NCBI GenBank assembly: GCA_027627225.1
Contig: CM051033.1
Location: 52,548,410 to 52,612,409, forward strand
From: Congeria kusceri
Lineage: Eukaryota > Mollusca > Bivalvia > Myida > Dreissenidae
Length of the DNA: 64,000 nucleotides
Direction of reading: 5' to 3'
The notes beneath the pieces are model-generated. The model was not told the origin of the DNA. It saw only the letters and a list, made by a program, of their open reading frames with translations, and searched no databases. Positions 12,401 through 23,639 of this stretch are shown here, one piece after another. The translations under genes were made by a program, and so were the position numbers. Every line of letters starts with the position of its first letter. The stretch's first letter is position 1.

Positions 12401-13720
12401 CTTCAAACCACCTTACATGTATTAAGTTCTCCGGGCGGTATGTGTAATATTGTATGAGTGCCAAAAATTATGGATCCATACAGAGTTCAAAACATATTAT
12501 TCTTTTTGAACTAATGTTTACATTCGTAGAAACAGGTGCATTTGCGTGCAATGGCATAGAAACAAAACTATGTGCCTTGCTTGAATAGTATGTATTTTAC
12601 AATCCACCAAAACAAACAGTTTCTACAAATGATTAAACACCATATTACATATTCACTGTCAAGTTGGACAAAAATAACTCATGTATATCGGAATGTTACA
12701 AGGCACATAAATGTTATCATTTACAATCATTAATTATTGTATCAAACTCATTTTACTGAATAAATGACGTTAATCAATGCTACAAAGTACAGTACCAAGT
12801 GTAATTAGCTATTATAGGTAATTGGTCATTTCGTTTCAGTAATTTTTATGCTCTCCCCGACCCCGAAAACATGTGTCCGTCTGTCATACCGCCAATCTGT
12901 AAGTCCATAGTTCCATTATTCCATCACACATGGATAGAGACATTTTTAATGACTTGGCACACGTTTTTTTGACCCAATGCAATGGCGTTTCGCGCGCATA
13001 ACAAGGTCTGTAGGTAAAAATTCAAGGTCACATTAAGTGGTCAAAAGTTCAACATGGCAGTTTGATTGTCCTGGTTATAACTTGACCATCGATGGAGGGA
13101 TTTAAACATGAATTGGCACACACGCTTTCCCCAATAAGACGGCGCTTCGAGCGAATGTGTCAGGTCATAAGCCAAATATCAACATTAGTATTATATGTCA
13201 AACTTAGAGGTCAACGATCAAAACCTATAAAGAATGGAGTAATTTCCAAATGATTTGGCATAAATGAAACGATGTGTCGCGCACATGAACCAATTTCAAA
13301 GTTGGCTACAATTCTGCTTGTTCGTGTTGTAAATTAGTCATGAAAAGATGGGGTTTAAAAAAAGTTGATATACATGTTGGCCCTTTTGAAAAAAAGTGCT
13401 GTTTTCTTTGTCGAATAACTCTGATTAGTTCCATTAACCTTGACTTGATATCTAGGAAGTCAGAACGGTATCTTGGAAAATACAACGGTTCTACTGATAT
13501 TTTTGTATGTTAACGGTTCTCATTCTTACGCTACCATTATTATATGTGCCGAAGCTGTTTAAATGGCATGCACAATACAAATAGTAATGATGTGCAAAGT
13601 ACATTTCCCTGAATTGTAATGAATATAACCATGTCAAATTGAATTGTGTCACGTTCTACCAAATTTTGATTATCCGAATCAGTCATCGTTTATGTATTTA
13701 AAAAAAAATAAATATGGGAC
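9488..13720. repeat. Segmental tandem duplication, copy B (about 4.2 kb)
   Basis: Copy B repeats copy A in the same order and orientation: one 155-bp type unit, a shorter 140-bp array, then the non-repetitive part (about 10990-13720). It ends at the same AAATAAATATGGGACA found at the end of copy A, after which unique sequence begins (GTTATGAAACTTCTTACC). Relative to A it has fewer array units, a deletion near 11840, and a small internal duplication near 12300-12355 in which GTGCAATACAGAAAGC occurs twice. Reading frames are not conserved between copies, which argues against a protein gene in the unit. Confidence 0.85.
9600..10760. repeat. Tandem array B, about 9 units of about 140 bp
   Basis: The unit is the same as in array A. 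The GAGCGGAAAC anchor or its variants recur near 9624, 9767, 9907, 10045, 10184, 10330, 10466, 10602 and 10742. The array is preceded by a single 155-bp type unit joined abruptly at CCTCCCAATATGCG, which suggests unequal exchange or an internal deletion. It ends in another 155-bp type unit followed by GACCGACC runs. Confidence 0.9.
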
Positions 13721-14443
13721 AGTTATGAAACTTCTTACCGTGTCCATTAGCCTGGTCGATGGCAAGACCCTCAGTTACATTTACATAGAAATCAAATATT
13801 TATAGCCGCTTAGCCCTACATTACAATGTCCATGTTCCCAATTACAAATGTTGAGTCATAATAAAAGTAATTGATGTTATGGACGCTATGTCTGTCCGAG
13901 TAGAAAATACTTCCTGGCGATAATTTCCATATCGTTCAGCAATATACGCTACATGTATATCCAATGAAACTTCATCTTTAAATAATTTAATAGATTTAGT
14001 AAACCAGATTAATATAACACATCTAAAGTCATACTGATTAAAACCACTTACGTTCGTATAGTTTATCTCGTACGAAATAACAAGCAACTGTGTGATAAAT
14101 GCGCTTTGGTTTTTTCAATAAATATATTACGTTCTTGTGTAACGAATGTCTTAAAGGACCTTTTAACCGATTGACAAATTGACAGTTTTCAAAATTTCGT
14201 TCATAGATTCGAATAATGGAAGTATAGTGTATGTAAAGGAGCAAAATAAACCTACTGACCTAGAAATATACTTTAAATACCGTGTGTTCAAAGAGTAACC
14301 ATTAATAAAAATAGATAAAATTATCAAACGCAAAACGATGGAATTGTTTGAAGTTTTTTCTGTTGTTTTCTTTTAAATTGTTGAAACATCGTAAATAACA
14401 TACATACAGTAAAAATACAATACACCGTTAATTATGTAAGTCA

Positions 14444-14509
14444 GAATGTCCGAGATGCAAAGCGTAAGACTTGGATCCGGATGACTGAGGTTCTAATCAC
14501 GAGTGGAAT
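14444..14509 (+). repeat. tRNA-like relic (SINE head or tRNA pseudogene)
   Basis: A box-A-like stretch (TGTCCGAGATGCAAAGCG) and a box-B-like stretch (GAGGTTCTAATCACG) are spaced as in a tRNA, but the acceptor and anticodon stems do not pair convincingly. It is better read as a tRNA-derived repeat than a working tRNA. A T-run follows. Confidence 0.35.
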
Positions 14510-15453
14510 ATTTTTTTTAATGTTTCTGTTATTATAATTCACTTAAGCTTTGTATTTCAGATGCTTTAATTGGACAGGTTAAGACGTTCAATGACATATT
14601 TCAACAAAACAAACATCTGTCAACATGTCCGTTTAAAAGTTTTGATGACTTTTATTAGATGTATTTACCGATTATCTTTTTCGATAGATACACCTTTTAA
14701 GCGGTGTGACATTTTAATAGCATGTGCAGCACACTTGATAGCACACATGATAGCACACATGCACAGTAATGGGATCCCACCTATTTACGTCTTAACATAC
14801 TGCGCATTAGAAATTCTATGACCCACTTGAGTCTGTAATTCCTGTACTGCCACGTGTTTGTTATTGTTAACATTAGGCCATACCTAATAAAGGAGTGACT
14901 TGATCTGTTAAACGGCCCTTTTACAAGTAGATGTATATTCTTTCGTCGCTTTGAAAAGAAGAACATACGCAAACGTTGCGATGGTTTGAATAAAAAGTGT
15001 CACTTTTATTTTTATTTTAATTCAGAAGAACAACTTAAATAGAAAAAAATTATTTAAATTGAAATTTTTACAACCATATATAAAACATATGTATGCTGTA
15101 CATAATTTAAAACAATTTATTAATCCATGAATGCATGCGTAAAGTTAATGCAATATAGAACAATATTAATTTATTAATTTAAAATTAGACAATATGTTAA
15201 TTAACTTCATATTAAGTGAAAACAAATTATATATTACAATTAAATAATGTATATGGAAACATAACAAAAGAATGTTTCATCCAAATAAAACTTTGCTAAA
15301 TATCTATCGGCATTCGAAACACAACTGAAACCTAACTTACTTCTCTATTTCCAAAATCTTAATTATAAGGCATCTTATCTTGTCTTCGACCGTCTGCCAA
15401 TTGTTTCTTAAATCTGTCTTTGCACTTTTTCAAACTTGCCACTATTGTTGAAG

Positions 15454-15625
15454 CAGGGATGTGCTACTCGTACTCATACTTGTACTTACTCGAGTACTGA
15501 TTGTCCAGTACTCATCAGTACTCAGTACTCAACTTAAATCATGAGTACAAATACTCGTACTAACTAGAGTACTGCACCAAAATCATAAGTACTTATGAGT
15601 AATTCATGAGTACTCTATGAGTACT
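15454..15625. repeat. Patch of clustered GAGTACTC / GTACTC motifs
   Basis: Over about 170 bp the six-base word GTACTC or its complement GAGTAC, and close variants such as GTACTT and CGTACT, recurs roughly every 8-15 bases on both strands. Overlapping small palindromes result. No period is fixed enough to call a satellite. Such clusters are known at the ends of some invertebrate DNA transposons, but no partner terminus or target duplication was found. Confidence 0.6.
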
Positions 15626-17164
15626 TTGCAATTTTAACCAATGTTTAATTTGAAATAAATTAAAAAGTATAACATTCAACCAAGCTAGTTAACTTATATC
15701 CAGTATTGATAGTGTACACATATTTGTGACACTTAAAGGATAATAAAATTACCCTAATGTCATGCACTGACTAGCTACATGTATATACAATAGAACTCAA
15801 TTATGGTATAAACACCTTTACAAACTGGCAGTTTTCAGTTGGGTAAAAAAGTCTCAAATTCTCACCCTTTAGGGGCCATACACTTTCAATAATATGGTAA
15901 AATCTGATCAATGCAATTATATTGAATTGTGTGGTCTATATTGAAGATTAATGCAATATATTAAGAAAAATCGGAAATCACAGATATTTATTGAGAGTCT
16001 GGCAATAATACGACACAGTGGTATTACATATCAATAGTAAAGTGCGATATATTTTAGGGGATAAACACCCCTTCGAGTGTGGCTTTAAACTGGTGCATTG
16101 AAGTATGTTTGTTTCGCTTTTAATGTGTTATAATCCTTTTAGCATTCCTTATTACAACTGCCAATTCTTCCCTCAGTTGTTCTATTTTATGTTTAATAAA
16201 TTCAATGTGAAGCACATAAACATAGAATTACAACAGGATTCAACCGTGCCAGACCAACGTCAAACCACAAATGAAACAATATATTGAGTAAATAATTGTA
16301 CTGCTGTGGCACAAAATGGATGTCAGTTTTATTGCATAAACAATTGACCATACAATTTTAAGTGTATTTAGATGTGTACAGAGTAACCCGCTTAAGAACT
16401 CTAGATGTATGCATTAATTTATTGCAGATGTAATCTCAGGTGTTTTTTTATATTAAATAATGAAACACATGAGTTCCAATAATTTCTTCTTTAATAGCAC
16501 GTGTACATAATTATTAATAACCAGTAACCAGTGACTCTCCAACTCCGCCATAAAATAAGAAAGAATAAACAAATATTTAAGAATCATGTCAACACATATA
16601 AAGTACGTGAAATAAATATTCTATGAACATAAAACATACACATGTCTCATTCCAATTAATACAATGATAAAATATTGCTAATTGACCTTGAATGTCCTTG
16701 TGTGCCAAATCCATTCTTTTCATGAAGCATGAACACATTAGGAATACAGTATGTATATACTACAAACGAGGTGATCAGTATAAATAGTTTCTGAATCTAG
16801 GATGTGAAACAAGATTAGTGAATCATAGATACACGTTAATAAGTATGAATAACTAGAATTGCATTTATAAACAATGGAGAAACTGCACAGTTAGCACTAT
16901 TGTTACGTTTATTTAATTTCATACGATTTTTGAATAATATTGATTCATTCATGTAGGGAACAATAAAGCATCTACACTATTTTGTCATTCCATGAAAATA
17001 CACAAATGAATGAACTTAAATGCATACTCAGTATGATGAATCCTTTCAATCTTATCTACACGAGGTAAGAAGCAAGCCAGTTTTCAATGCATTATACGCA
17101 TTTAATTTCTAGATTGGTAATGATTGTTTTGGGAGAGTCACTTTTTTGCTGATAATGAATACAA

Positions 17165-17290
17165 GTGAGTAAAAATAATGTATTATTGTTATTATTGTTA
17201 TCATCATTATCATTATTATTCTTTTTCTTTTTCTTCTTCTTATTATTAATATTATTACTTTTACCATTATCATCATTATTATTGTTTGGT
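17165..17290. repeat. Microsatellite (ATT/ATC-type)
   Basis: Imperfect trinucleotide repeat of TTATTATTATC type with an embedded TTTTTC/TTCTTC stretch. The open frame on the minus strand across it (Ile/Met-rich) is a by-product of the repeat. Confidence 0.9.
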
Positions 17291-17730
17291 TTTCTTGTTC
17301 ATTCATCATAAACTAATTGCGTATCAAAGCATCCCAAGATTAAAGTTTAAGTAATATTAATTTAAATATTAACAACAATCAATTCGAGCTTTAAGCATCA
17401 AATATGTCAGAAATTTAAAGGTACTGGTACTGTGCGTTTCAAGGCAATACGACAATATTTAATTTTCTATTGTAAGAAGTATTCGTATACATATAGATAA
17501 GATACCAGTGATATAAAATTGTAACTGAATTTCTGCTACAAATATATAAAATCAATATATGTGTCTATTAAAGCAACTATTATTTTGTGCATACATAATG
17601 TATCAAGATATTCATGAATAGGTAACTTATATAAAGCTTTAGTAACGACACGATGTATACTTTTGTTGTAAAAAGTATTGTCATACTGGTTTAACGAGTT
17701 TACATCGTTACATACATAATTTTATAATAA

Positions 17731-17938
17731 ATGGCAGAAGTGTATAAGGTACAAACAGGATTACAAAACATATGGCCTACATTGAGACAATACTCCGGCG
17801 AAAGCAAAATAAGAATATTGTCAGTCGATTTAAAAAAGACGATAGTGCTTAATTTAGTTAGTCAATATGATCGTTTAACGCAGTCCAACAATATGACGTT
17901 CCTAAGTCATCCGAGGAGAGTACATACATCATTTGATG
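17731..17938 (+). CDS. Possible first coding exon of an unrecognised gene
   Basis: An ATG-initiated frame of 69 codons plus one base runs to a donor-like site, TTTGATG/GTTAGT, placed just before the in-frame TAG that would otherwise end the frame. Amino acid composition is balanced and looks like protein, unlike most short frames nearby (for example KIRILSVDLKKTIVLNLVSQ). There is no signal peptide or membrane segment, and I recognise no family. A phase-1 exit would match the other host exons in the window. No downstream exon was identified, because the next 5.4 kb is a retrotransposon on the other strand. The gene may have been interrupted, may continue past it with a long intron, or this may be a chance frame. 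Confidence 0.3.
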
Positions 17939-18066
17939 GTTAGTAAGATTGTTTTAATCATTTTTGAGAGTTTTATTTGTTCGTTGTTATTAACTGTGTT
18001 AATAAGCTATTATAATTTTAAAGTGTTTGTATTTGTGCGATAATATCGTTGTATAGATTGTTTTCT

Positions 18067-19545
18067 TTAATTTTCAAACATTGGACATTCTGGTAAATAA
18101 TGAAATTTGTCGCCAAGTTTATTGCACTTTTGACACAGTCTTTTGTTTAGGGGAGTTCTGTTCGAACTTCCCGTTTCAATGGGTAGTCTATGATTTCTTG
18201 CTCTAAATTTCACCATATAAAATAACAATGGACGTGGTAAAGTTCTCAGGTAGGAGTCAAATCCGAAACGCATTTTAAATATTCTGTAAAACGTGCTTTT
18301 GCTAGACGATTCCATATTGGAATGTAATCGTTGATAAAGAGATCACGTAATTTTTGACGTATTGTCAATTTTAACCGTTGTTTATTGGGATTGTCATGTG
18401 TTTGCAAGATTTGATTTAAGTTCACAGAACCATGGGAAATTTAGTTTCAGAATGTTGTTAGGTAGATTTGAACATTTTCGGTAAATATTGAGTTACTAAA
18501 AACACCAAGGTATGTATATTCTTTTACTACTTCTCGTTCGTCGTTTTTGAAATAGAAGCCATAATTTGGTTTCCTTCCTTTTGACAATAATACTACTTTG
18601 GATTTTCTAGACTTGACTGTTAATTCCCACATATCACAATACCTTTTATATTCGTTCAACAAATGTTGTAGTTCATTTTGACTTTCGGCTAACAGCATAT
18701 AGTAGGATAAAGATTTAAGAAAATTCGAAAATGTATCGTCATTATATTAGGGGAAATTTATTTCATTAGATTTGAGATTAGTGTAAAATACGACTCAAGG
18801 TCATTTAAAAATAAAGAAAAGGCTAGCGGTGACAATTTCTCACCTTGTCCGACTCCATTATTTGACGGGAAATAATAAGACATCTTGTTATTACACGTTA
18901 TACATGATTTTATATTTTGGTACATGTCTTTATAAATTGCAAACATTTTCCACCTATAGGTACGTTGTGTAATTTATTCCAAAGTCCATCTCGCCAAACC
19001 TTATCAAAGGCTTGTTTTATATATATAAATGCGCCGAATAACTTCTTTTTCTTAAAGATTATGTACTGTATAAGATGTTGTAATATAAATATATTATCTG
19101 CTGTTGAGTAATTTTTTCCAAAGCCAGCCTGGCAGTTACTGATTATGTTGTTATTTTCAACGTATTTTGTTATTATATTGTTAATTATAGAGGTAAATAA
19201 TTTCCCAAGACAGCTAAGTAATGTGATAGGCCTGTAGTTTTCGGCTTTAGTCGGATCACCTTTGTTTTTGTAGATTAGGTTTATAATCCCTATGGTCCAA
19301 CTTTAGGGTACAATTCCTGTGAATACTTTTACATATAGATGTTTCATTGTACAAAATGTGTATTTTAAATGTTCATTAACAATACTATCAATACTACATG
19401 CTTTATTATTTTCAATGAAGTAATTGCTTTTTCGGTTTCTTTTGTGGTGATTGGAGCATTTAGTAAATTGTCGTTGTTTGTGTTGTTGTTGTTGTTCATA
19501 GTGAAGTTATTATTATTGTTATTATTATTATTATTACTATTATTA

Positions 19546-19588
<43 letters not shown>

Positions 19589-21244
19589 CATTATTAGTAT
19601 GGCTTATAGGTTCGTCCCAGTTAAAGTTTTGAAAAAAGTATACAATTCGCCTAGACTTGCATCCATTCTAGCTCTTTGTTTATTATTTATAACTTTGCAA
19701 TACTGCTTTAGGTTGGCATGTTTTAACGTTAGTATTCTATTAATTGTGTGGTTTTATCTAGGTTATTAAATTTATATAGAGTTTGTTTAAACTTTTTGCT
19801 TTTAGCCTTTAGTATATTTTTTTTAAATATATATTTGATTTCTATTCATTTTATATGCGTATTTAGCTTCGTAAAAGTTACTCCTGGCCTCTTTGCAATC
19901 TGTACGAAACCATTCAGGGTGAGGTTTGGTTTTGAACAGGTTTTGAGACGTATCCAAATACATTTTTTGAAGTTGTTACAAACATATCAGATATTTTAAT
20001 TAGAATACTATCTTGGTCAGCCTTCATATTAGTCAGGTTATTTCTAGACGTATCTATCGTATTTTCTATATTTTGTATGCAATTCGTATTCATGTTATTT
20101 AAAAAATCTTCCATTTTATCATCTTTCCTAAGCCTGGGTTTCTGTTCATATACTTAACGTTCATTAACAATTGGTTAATTGAAGATGCATTCCAGACTAA
20201 CAGCGTTATGTACATCAGATAATAACGGGGTCTAATCATGAACGGTTAACTGTTGTACATGTTATAATAACGATGACGAGGTAATAAAATAGTCAACAAC
20301 ACCTACATCATTACACGTAAAATGACCTAATTCGTCACCTTTTGTTCTACCGTTAAGTATGTACAAATTATTACATTTTAAAAACTCTAAAATTCGATAG
20401 CCGTAGTTATTAATCGTTGTATCTTTGTTGAGTCTTTTCTGGGTTACACATTTGGCAGTATCAAAGTTATACATTTCGGCTTTATATTCTTCTATAATGT
20501 CAGGCATATTTTGCATTTCAAAAAAAGTTGTATACACGTTTATGAAGTCACACGCAACTTTTGTTCTCGAATTGAAATCCCCAAATATACATAAGTGTTT
20601 ATATTTTTTCGCGAACACAGCAAGTTCAGTTTGAATACTTAAGAAAGGATCTATTTCTGCATAGTCAGAGTTTTCGGGGTGAATGTAAATAAATCCAAGT
20701 ATAATATCACTCTCTGTTTTAACAAGGTTTGTTTATAAACTTTATACCATAATACCAAATTGCAATTTGATTCCATGTATGTAACATATTTAGATATTTC
20801 CTTTCGAATCGAAACAGCTAAGTCCTCTGATTTTCGTCTGATTTTTTTTTCTAATTTGAAATGAATATCATAATTATTTATTTGTACAAAGTCCGTATTG
20901 TCAAGTTTTGTTTCTTGAAATCCTATTATCGAGTACTGATTTACAAATTGTAAGAAATCTGGATTATACATTTTTCCTTTTAATCCATAAACATTTAAAG
21001 ATAATATGTTTAGTTTGAGGTTTATTTCGGTGTCAATGCTATTTACTAAATTGTTATGAATGCATTGATTATCAACATTTGACTGTGTTGGCATATTCTG
21101 GGTACAATTATCCTTAATTTGTTCAAAATTTATGTTATGTATTACTAGTTCGCTGCGTATTCCTCTAGTTGTTGATAATTGCCTATAGTGCAAATTATCG
21201 CAAGATGTGTTTAACAAATAATTACGGTCACATTGATTTGTCAC
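18067..21244 (-). pseudogene. LINE ORF2 remains: endonuclease, reverse transcriptase, zinc knuckle
   Basis: An intact ORF2 nicks target DNA and reverse-transcribes the element RNA there. The endonuclease start is visible at about 20.65-21.1 kb (LNILSLNVYGLKGKM, then IIGFQETKLDN) and its middle at about 20.57 kb (IFGDFNSRT, the Asp/Asn active-site loop). RT motifs follow: PTKAENYRPITLLSCLGKLF near 19.2 kb, FIYIKQAFDKVWRDGLW near 19.0 kb (palm, first catalytic Asp), and GVGQGEKLSPLAFSLFLNDL near 18.8 kb. The catalytic YADD box should follow, but the sequence passes directly to SYYMLLAESQNELQ, so that box appears lost or garbled. The C-terminus has LCQKCNKLGDKFHYLPECP. At least four frame changes separate these blocks, so no complete protein can be made. 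Confidence 0.85.
19500..19600. repeat. Microsatellite (TTA)n inside the LINE
   Basis: About 100 bp of TTATTATTA with occasional C substitutions lies between the endonuclease and RT blocks of the minus-strand LINE. It interrupts ORF2 and accounts for the poly-Leu frame on the plus strand. Confidence 0.95.
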
Positions 21245-21793
21245 ATAAAAATAATTTTAAGTGTAAGGGAAATCAGCATTTGAATTATCATTACAATGGC
21301 AATACAGGTTATTTCCCCTTTCGATATGACAAAGGTTTTCGTGGTATGGTGTACACAGATAGGCATTTACTTTATCAAGCCGTACATATAAATTATTTAA
21401 CAAATTATGTAGATGCCCATGACAAAAAGACTGAATTATTGCATAGTTTGTAATAAATTGGTTTGTTATGGAGTATAAGATACTCATAAACAGTTTATTA
21501 AGTACGTGCTCAAGTTCGGAGATATTACGATATAAGACATTGGCAGATAACATGAAGTTCGTGCATATTGATCAATGAATCCGCGTATAATAATAAGCGG
21601 CCAAACAATCAATGTTTTCAATTAGTAATCGATCAACATATTTACAAGGGTTTAGACTTTCGTGCGAATTTCCTTTGTGTAACAGTACACTATATACAAA
21701 AACGAACACACTGGCCCAATAATAGTAGCAGTTCAGTAGAGACTCCCAGAGCAGTAAGGGATTAATAGTTTCTCGTGACTCTCCCTGTCTGTC

Positions 21794-23481
21794 CTATTTA
21801 TCGGTCAAGTCAGTTTGCACATCGCTTATGTTTTGAGGCCCGTCCGATGCAGATCGCACAGGCGTAGCGAAAAGAAGATCTGCGCGGGTATTCTCGTCAG
21901 GGTTATACATTGGCTCTGAGTAAATGCATTTATTTCCGCTCGGAACCAAACGCACTATCTGTTCCTGTGATATCGTCGGAGACTCAGAGACATCTAGCCG
22001 CTTGGCTTGAGTTTCCGATTGCGGATCTATGGGGGGACGTTCTTTGCGTTTCATTGTCGATTTTGTAGAATCAGTCAATGGCTGGAAGCGATTTGGTGTT
22101 TCGAAGTGTAATTGGAGTGGGGCTGCATGTGACGGGGGTGGCAGTGGGAGGGGCGTGCTACGCCTCTCTTCTATCGGCCGTGAGGTGAGCGGTGGTGGGT
22201 GGGTCATGCCACGCCTCTCATCTACCAGGTACGAATGAGGTGGAGGCGGGATGGAAGAACGCTTTTCTTCTGCTGAGTATGCGTAGGGCGGCGGTGTATG
22301 TAACGTGTTACGCCTTGCTTCTACCGGGTTTGAGTGGGGTGGAGGTGGAGGTGCAAGGGGCACGCTACACCTCTCTTCACCGTTGCTTCGTGGTGGTCGT
22401 GCCACATCTGCTTGAGAGGGCTGGCGTTGGCTCATGTGTGCATTTTTGGGGTTTTCGTACTCACTTGATTGGGGGGTTTCGTAAATGTGTTAGTATCTAT
22501 ATCGTAGAGACAGTTGTTGTCGAACAGTTTATCTCATACTAGCACAGTTTTCTCTCCACATTGCTGATATCGCCGCATGATTGGATACCATGTTTTACGT
22601 CGTTCTTCGATCTCTTTCGGGAAAATTTCATTTATCTTGAAAAGTCGCTGCGTTTTGTTCAAGATAGACCCTGCTTTACTAACCTGTTCACGGTCTTTTA
22701 GGCTTTCGAACGACGCGACAATCGGCATGGCACGCTGATGTTGATGGGTATTTGCGGGCTTTCCTATTCTGTGGACCTGACTAAAGTTTATATTTTGGAC
22801 ATCAATTGGGATCATATTCTGGATATCTCTATTGTCTTGCAAATTTTCTTTCAAAAACCTCTTGAGGGTAGTTTCAAGGTCCTCTATGTTAGGCGAAACT
22901 CGTCGAAATGCCGAAAAAAATGAGGTCATTCGATAAGGTTTTACATTGTGTTTCTAAACACGTCTGTTGCAGGTCTTTATTTTGTTTTATTAACGATTGG
23001 ATTTATTCATGGATTTTGGGATGTATACAAGTCATCACTGATTTCACAAATAAATTTCACCGATTCAGAAGTTCGGTAAGTTTTTTTGACACTTCTTCAT
23101 TGTTTATATTTACATTTGACAACTGTGATTTCAGGAAATAAATGTCTTTTTCAATTGGCGGTATCTTTAACGACACTATTTTCAAATGTTTTAAGTCTAT
23201 GATTTAATTTTAGAAATAAATCATAAACTGCGTCACCTGATTGCGAAGCGACTGATGTAAAAGCTGTGGGGGGGACGGAACCTTGGGGGCGACGGATACC
23301 CTGCCGGCTGCTTGAAAAATGTGGGTGGGAATTCCAGGTATGTTGGGATAATTGGCTGGGAGTAATAATCCTTCCCATTTTCTAGTGTTTTGGACCCTTC
23401 TTTAGCTCCGGAACAAGAGTCCTGGCTTTTACCGCCTGAATTATCCGCCTTTGTCTTCCCCTTGGTACTCGTTTTGCCCAT
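21794..23481 (-). pseudogene. LINE ORF1 remains with RNA-binding-like core and Pro-rich repeats
   Basis: The start is at 23481, with a Lys/Ser/Gly-rich N-terminus (MGKTSTKGKTKADNSGGKSQ). The frame then shifts at least three times. The central block at 22534-22929 resembles the RNA-binding and C-terminal domains of L1-type ORF1 proteins: IEDLETTLKRFLKENL, then NFSQVHRIGKP, then PIVASFESLKDREQV and KINEIFPKEIEERRK. Downstream at 21794-22435 an open frame of 213 codons carries about five degenerate repeats of roughly 17-23 residues built on EERRS...PPPPHS, followed by a Lys/Arg-rich stretch. ORF1 proteins coat the element RNA. The role of the Pro-rich section is unknown, and whether it belonged to ORF1 or to a separate frame cannot be decided from one broken copy. 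Confidence 0.7.
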
Positions 23482-23490
23482 TTACATTGA

Positions 23491-23633
23491 GAATACACGG
23501 TTGGTGCCGGGATGGAGAAAGTTTATCCGGTTAGGCTTAGAAAATGAAAATAGGGTGAGCTTTAGCGAGCCCTATTTTTGTTTTGGGGCCGAACCGGATA
23601 AACTTTCTCCTTCCCGACACTTACCGTGTATTC
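23491..23633. repeat. 143-bp near-perfect inverted repeat (hairpin)
   Basis: The left arm begins GAATACACGG and continues GAGAAAGTTTATCCGGTT and AAAATAGGG. The right arm is its reverse complement, reading CCCTATTTTT, then AACCGGATAAACTTTCTCC and CCGTGTATTC. The arms are about 65 bases with few mismatches around a small centre. It lies 10 bp upstream of the LINE ORF1 start on the minus strand, so it is either a foldback/MITE insertion or a structured 5' UTR. Confidence 0.9.
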
Positions 23634-23639
23634 TATTTA

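Larger units (their letters stand above)
13721..17160. other. AT-rich intergenic DNA
   Basis: No supported gene. It contains the tRNA-like relic at 14444-14509 and the GAGTACTC-rich patch at 15454-15625. Otherwise it is AT-rich sequence with many stop codons in all frames. Short frames at 13842-14244, 14570-14972 and 16105-16287 lack splice context or recognisable motifs. Confidence 0.5.

Noticed and set aside
17109..17309. Ile/Met/Lys-rich small frame on the minus strand
   Set aside because: It is produced by the ATT/ATC microsatellite.
19369..19632. Leucine-rich hydrophobic frame resembling a membrane protein
   Set aside because: It translates the (TTA)n microsatellite on the wrong strand of a LINE.
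22029..22542. Gly/Ser-rich plus-strand frames
   Set aside because: They are antisense readings of the proline-rich LINE segment.
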